Shown here piece by piece: positions 1 to 7,616 of a stretch of DNA of 12,411 nt. Origin of the DNA: RYN-433 sp036558265 (GTDB taxonomy: Bacteria; Planctomycetota; Phycisphaerae; Tepidisphaerales; Tepidisphaeraceae); the NCBI GenBank assembly GCA_036558265.1, contig DATBFY010000529.1:1-12411 (forward strand), read 5' to 3'. The notes under the pieces were generated by a model. That model searched no databases. It worked only from the letters and a program-made list of their open reading frames with translations, and was not told where the DNA came from. Each line of letters opens with the position of its first letter. The stretch's first letter is position 1. A program made the translations under genes and the position numbers.

Positions 1-2904
1 CACGGCGTCACCATCTACAACCTCAACGACAACCCCACCCCCGCCTGCCGCAACGTCACCCTGGTCAACAACACCATCACCGGCAACGCCAAGTTCGGCG
101 TCCAGGTCCAGGTCGGCGACGCCCAGGGCCTGACCGTGTTCAACAACATCCTGATCGACAACACTGGCGGGGCGGTCGGGGTCGGCGAGGCCCTCCCGGC
201 CTCGGCCCAGCTCGACCACAACGTCGTCAACGTCGGCTATAGCGAGCACCTGTCGGACGGCCCCATCGTCTCGCTGGACCAATGGCAGGCCGACACCGGC
301 CAGGACGGCCATAGCCGGACGGCAACCGCCCAACAACTGTTCATCAATGCGTCCGACCACGACTATCACCTGCAGACCGGGACCGCCCCGGCCATCGACA
401 TCGGCATCGCGGGCTTGGCCGGCGTGGATGCCCCGTACCTCGATATCGCGGGTATCACCCGCCCCCGAGGAGCCGATTGGGATGCCGGGGCATACGAGGA
501 CGCTTCCGCGCCTGACATCACTCCACCGTTCCTTCGCAATCTGGACGCCACACTGGTCCTGGGCGCCAAAGCCACGATCCAATGGTTGACGACCGAGCCG
601 AGCGACACGCAGATCGACTACGGTTTGGACGCGGGTTACGGACTGCAGACGACCCTCGATCCGGCGCTGCTGACCACCCATAAGGTCGTCCTGAGGCACC
701 TGAGCCCGAACACACTGTACCATTATCGCGTGTCGAGCCGGGACGAGGCCGGCAACCTTGCTCGTTCGGAGGACCGCGTCTTCACGACCGGACCGCTGGA
801 CGCCGCACCGCCCGTTCTGTCCGGAATCGGCGCGACCGATGTTTCCGTCACCAGCGCGACGATCGTCTGGACCAACGATGAGCCGGGAGATGCCCAGGTC
901 GAATACGGCATCACGACGGCGGACTACGGGAGCGCGACGACACCGGACGATCGGCTGGACACCAAGCACGCGGTGGTGCTTGGTGACCTTGCCCCGGGCA
1001 CGACGTATTACTTTCGCGTGAAGAGCACCGACGCCTCGGACAACGTTGCCGTTTCCGACGAAATGACGTTCACGACGGCGGCCCCGGGCGACGTGCCTGC
1101 CGCGGGATGTGTCGGCTTCTGGCGCTTCGATCCTTCCGATGACCAGACCGTCGCCGATGTGACCGGAAACGGCAACACCGGTTCGGTGGTCGGCGCTCCG
1201 GTATTCGCTTTGGGTCGTGACGCGGCAAGCGGAAGCGCGCTCGATTTCGACGGCGTCGATGACCATGTCCGCGTCTCACGAAACCCGTCGCTCGAATCCA
1301 GCGCGATTTCGGTGGCGGCATGGGTCAGGCTTGCCGTGGGAGCCGATCAGGCTCAATGGGCCACAATCGTCAAGAAGACGTTTGCCAACGACGTCCCGCC
1401 CATCTTTGACAGCTACAGCCTCAGCATCTCACCGCCAGGCAAGCTGAATGTCCTGAGTTTCTTCACCGGGCACGCGGGCGGCGACGACTCCCAGTTGGAT
1501 TCGCCGTCGCCCCTCCCGACAGGTCAATGGGTGCACGTCGCGGGTACCTACGACCCATCCACCGGCCAGAAGAGACTCTACGTCAACGGCCAGATGGTCG
1601 CGTCAACGGTGCTTACACGTCCCATCGCATACGATCCGACACCGTCCGGTGACCTTTACTTCGCCCAGGACCCGGGTGACGGGGAGGCATTCAAAGGACT
1701 GATCGACGACGTGGGTGTCTGGAGCCGGGCACTATCACAGGCGGAAATCCAGATCCTGGCGTACGACCGGCCACCCACGGAGCCCTCGCCGGTGATGCTG
1801 ACCGCCACGGTGGAATCGTTCACGCGCGTCCATCTGGACTGGGTGGATCAAGCCGCGGACCAGGTTTCCACGGTGATCCAACGCAGCAGTGACGACGGGG
1901 CAAGCTGGGTCCAGGTCGGTGACGTACCCGCCGACATCCACGGCTTTGACGACACCACAGCGCTGGGCGGCATGGTGTACCGATACCGCGTGTATGCCTG
2001 CAACGGCGTGAACTTTTCAGATGCGTCGGACCTTGCGACCGCCAGCACCCTGGCCGGCGGAACCGGGTTGCGCGGCGACTACTTCGCCAATCCGGACCTG
2101 ACCGATCTGGCTGCCTCGCGAGAGGATCCGATGGTTAACTTCGATTGGCGCGCCGGCGCGCCGGTCGGCGGCGTGACGCCCGGTGCTTACTCCGTGCGCT
2201 GGACCGGACAAATCCTGCCTTACGTCTCGGGCAATTACACATTCTTCACCCGCGCGGACGATGGCATCCGCGTGTGGGTCGATGGACAATTGATCATTGA
2301 CCGCTGGACCGAGGTCCCCCCGGTCGCCGGAGACGCCAACCTCGACGGGGTGGTCGATATCAACGATTTCATGGTCTTCCAAACGAATTATGGGAGCGCC
2401 GGCGGATGGGGCCAGGGTGACGTGAACGGCGACGGCGTCGTCAGTTTCGCCGATTATCAAGCGCTCGAACTCGCGTTCGGCGCGGGGGCGCCCCCGCTGG
2501 AGGACATGGCGAGCGTAACGCTCGAAGGCGGCGTCAAGCATGACCTGACGGTCGAGTATTACCAATCGGGCGGGCGGGCGTCGGTGAAGCTGGAGTGGCT
2601 CCCACCGGATCGGGGTCGGCAGGTCATTCCGCAAGACCAACTCTTCGCCGATGCGCAGCTCGGGGACGACTCGAACGTTGCCGGCGCATCATCGTCGCCA
2701 TTTCTCAAGACGCGTCGGTCGGCCCCAGCTGCCGCGCCCGCCGTCAAGGCGGCGCCCCCACGGGTACGCCGCGGGACGGACCGTCTGCCCGCGCGTGCGG
2801 CCCAAGCGGCGGCCAAGGCACCGCCGCGCGGCGCCCCGGTTTCAGAATTGTTCAACGTACGACGACCTATTGACGCCAGAAAATTAGGCTGGCAATTCAG
2901 GTGA
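1..2904 (+). CDS. Large exported multi-domain protein (beta-helix, FN3, LamG, PA14 split by a dockerin), 5' end missing
   Basis: The frame is open from base 1, so the gene begins upstream; 967 residues are visible and the GTG at 136 is only an internal codon. Domains by residue from the left edge: end of a right-handed parallel beta-helix with the closing GADWDAGAYE motif (1-170); two FN3-like domains of the purple-acid-phosphatase N-terminal style, each with an xxxYG turn and a TTYYFRV-like strand (172-265, 267-360); LamG/concanavalin-like domain (367-589) with LDFDGVDDHV and RLYVNG; a third FN3 (590-685); PA14 (689-773 and 836-887) interrupted by a two-repeat type I dockerin (776-832) with calcium-ligand patterns GDANLDG and GDVNGDG; and an Ala/Pro/Arg-rich basic tail (888-967). 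It is probably a cell-surface or secreted carbohydrate-binding protein. No catalytic domain is visible in the part present. The signal sequence would be outside the window. The stop codon lies 5 nt before the next start, so the two genes are likely co-transcribed. Confidence 0.93.
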   Translation, partial: HGVTIYNLNDNPTPACRNVTLVNNTITGNAKFGVQVQVGDAQGLTVFNNILIDNTGGAVGVGEALPASAQLDHNVVNVGYSEHLSDGPIVSLDQWQADTGQDGHSRTATAQQLFINASDHDYHLQTGTAPAIDIGIAGLAGVDAPYLDIAGITRPRGADWDAGAYEDASAPDITPPFLRNLDATLVLGAKATIQWLTTEPSDTQIDYGLDAGYGLQTTLDPALLTTHKVVLRHLSPNTLYHYRVSSRDEAGNLARSEDRVFTTGPLDAAPPVLSGIGATDVSVTSATIVWTNDEPGDAQVEYGITTADYGSATTPDDRLDTKHAVVLGDLAPGTTYYFRVKSTDASDNVAVSDEMTFTTAAPGDVPAAGCVGFWRFDPSDDQTVADVTGNGNTGSVVGAPVFALGRDAASGSALDFDGVDDHVRVSRNPSLESSAISVAAWVRLAVGADQAQWATIVKKTFANDVPPIFDSYSLSISPPGKLNVLSFFTGHAGGDDSQLDSPSPLPTGQWVHVAGTYDPSTGQKRLYVNGQMVASTVLTRPIAYDPTPSGDLYFAQDPGDGEAFKGLIDDVGVWSRALSQAEIQILAYDRPPTEPSPVMLTATVESFTRVHLDWVDQAADQVSTVIQRSSDDGASWVQVGDVPADIHGFDDTTALGGMVYRYRVYACNGVNFSDASDLATASTLAGGTGLRGDYFANPDLTDLAASREDPMVNFDWRAGAPVGGVTPGAYSVRWTGQILPYVSGNYTFFTRADDGIRVWVDGQLIIDRWTEVPPVAGDANLDGVVDINDFMVFQTNYGSAGGWGQGDVNGDGVVSFADYQALELAFGAGAPPLEDMASVTLEGGVKHDLTVEYYQSGGRASVKLEWLPPDRGRQVIPQDQLFADAQLGDDSNVAGASSSPFLKTRRSAPAAAPAVKAAPPRVRRGTDRLPARAAQAAAKAPPRGAPVSELFNVRRPIDARKLGWQFR

Positions 2905-2905
2905 G
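2899..2905 (+). promoter_or_regulatory. Ribosome binding site deciding the start at 2910
   Basis: AGGTGAG overlaps the TGA stop of the upstream gene and sits 4 nt before ATG 2910. The in-frame GTG at 2901 lies inside this site and has no purine-rich stretch of its own upstream, so ATG 2910 is the better start. The overlap of stop codon and binding site suggests translational coupling. Confidence 0.6.
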
Positions 2906-2909
2906 AGGT

Positions 2910-5900
2910 ATGAGCGCAAAACAGTCATTGCGAAATCTGAGGATTCGGACACATCGTCGGTGTAACGTGCTGCGCGGAGCCGTCGAGGCGTTGGAGGCGC
3001 GCACCCTGTTGGCCGCGGGGCCGGTTGCGGCGTATGCGTTCAACGAGGGCGCCGGGACGACCGTGGCCGACGCCTCCAACACCGGCAACACCGGGACCAT
3101 CACCGGCGGCACCTGGACCACCACCGGCAAGTTCGGCAACGCCCTCTCCTTCAACGGCACCAACAGTTGGGTGACCGTCGCCGACAGCGCTTCCCTGCAC
3201 CTGACCAACGGCATGACCCTCGAGGCCTGGGTCAATCCCACCTCGCTGACCGGCTGGGAGACCGCCATTATGAAGGAGCGCCCGGCGGGGCTCGCCTACG
3301 CCCTCTACACGTCCGACAACACATCCAAGCCGCCGGCTGGGTATCTCAATAAGGGTGGCGCGGATGTGAGCGCCGTCGGCACGACCAACCTCTCCCTCAA
3401 CACCTGGACGCATCTCGCCCTGACCTACAACGGTTCGACGCTGCGCCTCTACGTCAACGGCACGCAGGTGCGGTCCAAGAACGTCTCGGGCAACATCGTC
3501 TCGTCGACCGGCGCCCTCCGCATCGGCGGCAACTCCTCCTGGGGCGAATACTTCGCCGGCCAGCTCGACGAGATCCGCATCTACAACCGCGCGCTCAGCC
3601 AGGCGGAAGTCCAGACCGACATGAACACGCCCGTCGGCCCCGCGGCGCCCGATACGACGTTCCCCACGGTCGCCATGACCGCCCCGGCCGACGGCGCGAC
3701 CGTCTCGGGTACCTCCACGACGGTCTCCGCCAATGCGTCCGACAACGTGGGCGTCGTCGGCGTCCAGTTCCTCCTCAACGGAAGTGCGCTGGGGAGCGAG
3801 GACACGACCGCACCCTATTCGATCTCCTGGGATACCACCGGCGTCGCGAATAACACCTACACCCTGACCGCCCAGGCGCGCGACGCGGCAGGCAACGTGG
3901 CGACCTCGGCCCCCGTCAACGTCACCGTGAACAACGTGATCGACACCGGCGCACCGACGGTCGCCGTCACGAGCCCGACCGATGGTTCGACCGTCAACGG
4001 CACGATCCCCGTCAACGCCAACGCCAGCGACGACGTCGGCGTGGTCGGCGTGCAATTCAAACTGGACGGCAACAACCTCGGCGCCGAGGACACCACCGCG
4101 CCCTATTCGGTCAACTGGGCCACGACCGGCGCCAGCAACGCCAATCACACCCTGACCGCCGTCGCCCGCGACGCCGCCGGGCACTCGACCCTCTCCGTCG
4201 TCGTCAACGTCACCGTCAACAACCCCGACACGACCTTCCCCACCGTCTCGCTCACCGCCCCCGCCAACGGTGCCACCGTCTCGAACTCCCTCACCCTGTC
4301 CGCCAACGCCTCGGACAACGTCGGCGTCGTCGGCGTGCAATTCCTGCTCGACGGCAACGCGATCGGCAACGAGGACACCACCTCCCCGTATTCGATCACC
4401 TGGGACTCCACCAGCGCCTCGAATGGAATCCACACGCTCTCCGCCCGCGCCCGCGACGCCGCCGGCAACATCACCACCTCCGCCACCCGATCCGTCACCG
4501 TCGCCAACGTCGTCACCGACCCCGCGATCGTCGGCCAGTGGTCGCCCGTGCTCGACAACTGGCCCCTCGTGGACATGCACATGGCACTCCTCGACACCGG
4601 CAAGGTGCTCATGTGGGACGGCGGCCCAGACTGCCTGGGCGCGATCTCCGCCACCGTCTGGGACCCCGCCACCAACGCCTTCACGCCCGTGCCCAGCGAG
4701 ACCCAGCCCGAGGTCCGCGACATCTTCTGTTCGGCCCTGACGGTCCTCGCCGACGGAAAGGTCCTCGTCGCCGGCGGGCACGAGTGCGTCAATTCAAACT
4801 TCGTCGGCACCGCGATCGGCAACCTCTTCGACCCCGCCACCCAGACCTGGACCAAGCTCCCCGACATGAACTACCGCCGCTGGTATCCGACCGCCATCAC
4901 CCTGCCCGACGGTCGGGCCCTCGTGACCGCCGGCGCCGACAGGACCGTCACCTCGTACATCCCGATCCCCGAGATCTACGATGAGAAGACCAACACCTGG
5001 ACCAAGCTCACCAACGCCAACCGCACCATCCCCGATTACCCCTTCATGTTCGTCCTCCCCGACGGCCGCGTCATCGCCGCTGGCTCCGACGAGGCCAAGA
5101 TGGCGACCAGCGTGCTGGACCTGACCACGCAAACCTGGACCACCCTCGATCCCACCGTCCTCGACGCCGGCAGCGCGGTCATGTACCTGCCCGGCAAGAT
5201 CATGAAGGCCGGCAGCTCCTACCTCTCGCCGCCCGCCGACAACGGCGGCAATATCCCCTCCGCCGCCACCACCTACGTCCTCGACATGACCCAGGGCACG
5301 CCCGCCTGGCAGCAGACCGCCTCCATGGCCTATCCGCGCACCCACCTCAACCTCACGGTCCTGCCCGACGGCAACGTCATCGCGACCGGTGGCTCGACCG
5401 TCATCGGCGGGATCGATCCCGACACCGCCGTCTACGCCGCCGAGATGTGGTCGCCGACCACTCAGACCTGGACCACCATGGCCAGCGAGCAGATCTCGCG
5501 CATGTACCACTCCACCGCGCTGCTCCTGCCCGACGGTCGCGTCCTGGTCGGCGGCAGTGGCCACAACTATGCCAACAACTACGCCGAATATAACGGCGAA
5601 ATCTACTCCCCACCCTACCTCTTCAAGGGCCCCAGGCCCACGATCTCCTCCAGCCCGTCCGGCAACATCGCCTACAACTCCAGCTTCTTCGTCGGCACCC
5701 CCGACGCCTCCGACATCGCATCCGTCTCCCTGATCCGCAGCGGCGCCGTCACCCACTCGTTCAACATGGACCAACGGTACGTGCCGCTCTCCTTCCAGCA
5801 GACCGCCGGCGGGCTGACCGTCCAGGCGCCCGTCGATGCCAACACCGCCCCGCCCGGCTACTACATGCTCTGGATCGTCAACTCCAAGGGCGTGCCCTCC

Positions 5901-7418
5901 ATCGCCCCCTTCGTACACTTCGATGTCCCCGGCGCCGACACCCAGGCCCCGACTGCACCCGCCGGTGTCACCGCCAACCCGTCCGTCTCGTCCGTCTCCC
6001 TGAGTTGGCTCGCCTCCTCCGACAACGTCGCCGTCACCCAATACAACGTTTACCGCTCCACCGTCCCCGGCTTCACGCCCTCCGCCGCAAACCGCATCGC
6101 ACAGCTCACCGCCACCAGTTACACGGACACCGGCCTGCCTGCCGGCGCCTATTACTACCTCGTCACCGCACAGGACGCCGCCGGCAACGTCAGCCCGCCC
6201 TCCGATCAGGTGAGCGCCGGCGTCACCGGTGACGTCACCGCGCCTGCCGTTTCCCTCACCAATCCCACCGACGGCGCCAACGTCACCGGCTCGATCAACC
6301 TGACCGCCACCGCGTCGGACGACGTCGCCGTCGCCAGCGTCCAGTTCTTCGTCGATGGCGTCGCCTTCGGCGCACCGGATACCGCCGCCCCGTATTCGAT
6401 CGCCTGGAACTCCGCCGCTGTCTCGAACGGAAATCACACCATCACCGCCCGCGCACTCGACGCGTCCGGGAACGCCACCACCTCCCTCGCCGCGACCATC
6501 AACGTCGCCAACACCGTCGCCCCCGTCGGACTCCTGGGCGCCTGGGGCTTCGACGACGCCGCCGGCACCACCGCCACCGACTCCTCCGGTCACTCCTTCA
6601 ACGGCACACTCGCCAACGCGACCTGGACCGCCTCCGGCAAGTTCGGCGGCGCCCTCTCCTTCAACGGCGCCAACAGTTGGGTCACCGTCGCCGATAACGC
6701 CCTCTTCCACCTGACCACCGGCATGACCCTCGAGGCCTGGGTCAAACCCAGCTCGCTCAGCGGTTGGACCAACGTCGTCATGAAAGAACGCGCCGGCGGA
6801 CTGGCCTACGCGCTCTACGCTTCCGACGACTCCAACCACCCGCCCGCAGGCTACATCAACCGCGGCGGCAGCGACATCAGCTCCGTCGGCGCGTCCGTCC
6901 TGGCGCTGGGCGCCTGGACCCACCTGGCGACCACCTACGACGGCGCCAACCTCCGCCTCTACGTCAACGGTACCCTCGTGCGCACCAAGGCCATCACCGG
7001 AAACGTCACCAGCTCGACCAGCCCGATCCGTATCGGCGGGGACTCCGTCTGGGGCGAGTACTTTAACGGCCTCATCGACGAGGTCCGCGTCTACAGCCGG
7101 GCGTTGAGCCTGACTGAGATCCAGACTGACATGAATGCCGCCGTCAACCCGCTCCCCGCCGGCGCCGAGGTGGCGGGCGCCTCGGTATTCGCCAGTCCAT
7201 TGCTGAGCAGCACGGTTTCGACTACCTCCGCGAAGGCCACGTCCACGCCGCGCTTGCACGCGGTCCTCCCGCCCCGACCGCCCGCCCTCCGCTCCCGCGC
7301 AGGAAACGGACGAGCCCCGCTCTTCAACGCGACCTCCACGATCCAGGCCTCGGCGGCAATTTCCGATGGCGTGCTGGGCCTCGACAAGCGATCACTCCGC
7401 GAGTTTCTGCTCGGCTGA
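2910..7418 (+). CDS. Secreted galactose-oxidase-like (AA5) copper radical oxidase with LamG, Ig-like and FN3 modules
   Basis: 1502 residues from ATG 2910. Order: Arg-rich N-terminus with ALEARTLLAAG (residues about 26-36), a variant of the planctomycete LEPR-XLL motif; LamG 1 (37-240); three tandem Ig-like (Big_9-style) domains (248-343, 345-439, 440-535); kelch propeller plus galactose-oxidase early-set domain (537-1009); FN3 (1010-1107); fourth Ig-like domain (1108-1202); LamG 2 (1207-1410); Pro/Arg/Ser-rich tail. Aligned by eye to Fusarium galactose oxidase, the cross-linked Cys is C607 in DIFCSA, its partner Tyr is Y659 in RRWYPT, the axial Tyr and His are Y866 and H867 in RMYHST, and the second copper His is H949 in VTHSFNMDQR. 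All copper and radical ligands are present, so an active enzyme making H2O2 and an aldehyde or acid is likely. The stacking Trp290 position falls on Asp677, and RWYxT is closer to glyoxal-oxidase-like members, so the substrate cannot be named. It probably acts at the cell surface. Likely co-transcribed with the preceding gene. Confidence 0.93.
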   Translation: MSAKQSLRNLRIRTHRRCNVLRGAVEALEARTLLAAGPVAAYAFNEGAGTTVADASNTGNTGTITGGTWTTTGKFGNALSFNGTNSWVTVADSASLHLTNGMTLEAWVNPTSLTGWETAIMKERPAGLAYALYTSDNTSKPPAGYLNKGGADVSAVGTTNLSLNTWTHLALTYNGSTLRLYVNGTQVRSKNVSGNIVSSTGALRIGGNSSWGEYFAGQLDEIRIYNRALSQAEVQTDMNTPVGPAAPDTTFPTVAMTAPADGATVSGTSTTVSANASDNVGVVGVQFLLNGSALGSEDTTAPYSISWDTTGVANNTYTLTAQARDAAGNVATSAPVNVTVNNVIDTGAPTVAVTSPTDGSTVNGTIPVNANASDDVGVVGVQFKLDGNNLGAEDTTAPYSVNWATTGASNANHTLTAVARDAAGHSTLSVVVNVTVNNPDTTFPTVSLTAPANGATVSNSLTLSANASDNVGVVGVQFLLDGNAIGNEDTTSPYSITWDSTSASNGIHTLSARARDAAGNITTSATRSVTVANVVTDPAIVGQWSPVLDNWPLVDMHMALLDTGKVLMWDGGPDCLGAISATVWDPATNAFTPVPSETQPEVRDIFCSALTVLADGKVLVAGGHECVNSNFVGTAIGNLFDPATQTWTKLPDMNYRRWYPTAITLPDGRALVTAGADRTVTSYIPIPEIYDEKTNTWTKLTNANRTIPDYPFMFVLPDGRVIAAGSDEAKMATSVLDLTTQTWTTLDPTVLDAGSAVMYLPGKIMKAGSSYLSPPADNGGNIPSAATTYVLDMTQGTPAWQQTASMAYPRTHLNLTVLPDGNVIATGGSTVIGGIDPDTAVYAAEMWSPTTQTWTTMASEQISRMYHSTALLLPDGRVLVGGSGHNYANNYAEYNGEIYSPPYLFKGPRPTISSSPSGNIAYNSSFFVGTPDASDIASVSLIRSGAVTHSFNMDQRYVPLSFQQTAGGLTVQAPVDANTAPPGYYMLWIVNSKGVPSIAPFVHFDVPGADTQAPTAPAGVTANPSVSSVSLSWLASSDNVAVTQYNVYRSTVPGFTPSAANRIAQLTATSYTDTGLPAGAYYYLVTAQDAAGNVSPPSDQVSAGVTGDVTAPAVSLTNPTDGANVTGSINLTATASDDVAVASVQFFVDGVAFGAPDTAAPYSIAWNSAAVSNGNHTITARALDASGNATTSLAATINVANTVAPVGLLGAWGFDDAAGTTATDSSGHSFNGTLANATWTASGKFGGALSFNGANSWVTVADNALFHLTTGMTLEAWVKPSSLSGWTNVVMKERAGGLAYALYASDDSNHPPAGYINRGGSDISSVGASVLALGAWTHLATTYDGANLRLYVNGTLVRTKAITGNVTSSTSPIRIGGDSVWGEYFNGLIDEVRVYSRALSLTEIQTDMNAAVNPLPAGAEVAGASVFASPLLSSTVSTTSAKATSTPRLHAVLPPRPPALRSRAGNGRAPLFNATSTIQASAAISDGVLGLDKRSLREFLLG
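3111..3620 (+). repeat. LamG direct repeat, copy 1
   Basis: This 510-bp stretch encoding most of the first LamG domain matches 6621-7130 at a constant offset of 3510 bases at every anchor I checked (for example CAACAGTTGG at 3161 and 6671, ACGTCAACGG at 3451 and 6961). There are therefore no net indels. Two 60-base samples compared by eye differ at 5 and 16 positions. Confidence 0.85.
3651..4515 (+). repeat. Three tandem Ig-like modules of about 96 residues
   Basis: Three consecutive units begin at 3651, 3942 and 4227. Each carries PTV, a DxVGVVGVQF strand, EDTT(A/S)PYS, and ends in ARDAAG followed by a V-rich strand. A fourth, more divergent unit lies at 6231-6512 beyond the oxidase domain. 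They are probably spacers or binding modules that project the enzyme from the surface. Confidence 0.85.
6621..7130 (+). repeat. LamG direct repeat, copy 2
   Basis: This is the partner of 3111-3620, same strand and frame, with no net length change. It encodes the second LamG domain of the same protein, so the oxidase core is flanked by two related LamG modules. Confidence 0.85.
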
Positions 7419-7521
7419 TCGAGCGGAAATGCGCCACCAGGACTCGGACGGCGCGAAACCTATCCCTGCGCCAGATCTCCGGCAAAAGTACGCGCGCCGA
7501 CGTCTTGGATCGCTTGGGTGG

Positions 7522-7550
7522 CATGGGCTAACTTGTTAGCCCGTGGTTTT
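7522..7550 (+). terminator. Hairpin terminator after the oxidase gene
   Basis: GGGCTAA, loop CTTG and TTAGCCC form a perfect 7-bp stem, extended to 10 bp in RNA by CAU/GUG with one G-U pair. TTTT follows at 7547-7550. It lies 104 nt after the oxidase stop, between convergent genes. On the minus strand the stem has no following T-run, so plus-strand termination fits better. The rest of 7419-7616 shows only a GCC-rich run near 7574-7603. Confidence 0.6.
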
Positions 7551-7616
7551 CCGGCGACGCGCGCGTCAGAGCCACTGCCACTGCCGCCGCCGCCGCCGCG
7601 CCGCCGGCCCAATTCA

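Noticed and set aside
136..138. GTG as start of the first gene
   Set aside because: The frame is open back to base 1 with in-register beta-helix repeat sequence, so translation starts upstream of the window.
2925..4781. Antisense open frame of 618 codons under the LamG and Ig-like region
   Set aside because: Same compositional shadow; repetitive Gly/Asp/Val content reflects the tandem modules on the other strand.
4794..7259. Very long antisense open frame (821 codons, minus strand) under the oxidase gene
   Set aside because: It is Gly/Val/Asp-rich without domains and mirrors the GCC/AAC/ACC codon preference of the plus-strand gene. The plus strand shows clear domains with catalytic residues.
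7522..7550. Attachment site or transposon end at the perfect inverted repeat
   Set aside because: No integrase, transposase or partner repeat. The T-run and position after a stop codon fit a terminator.
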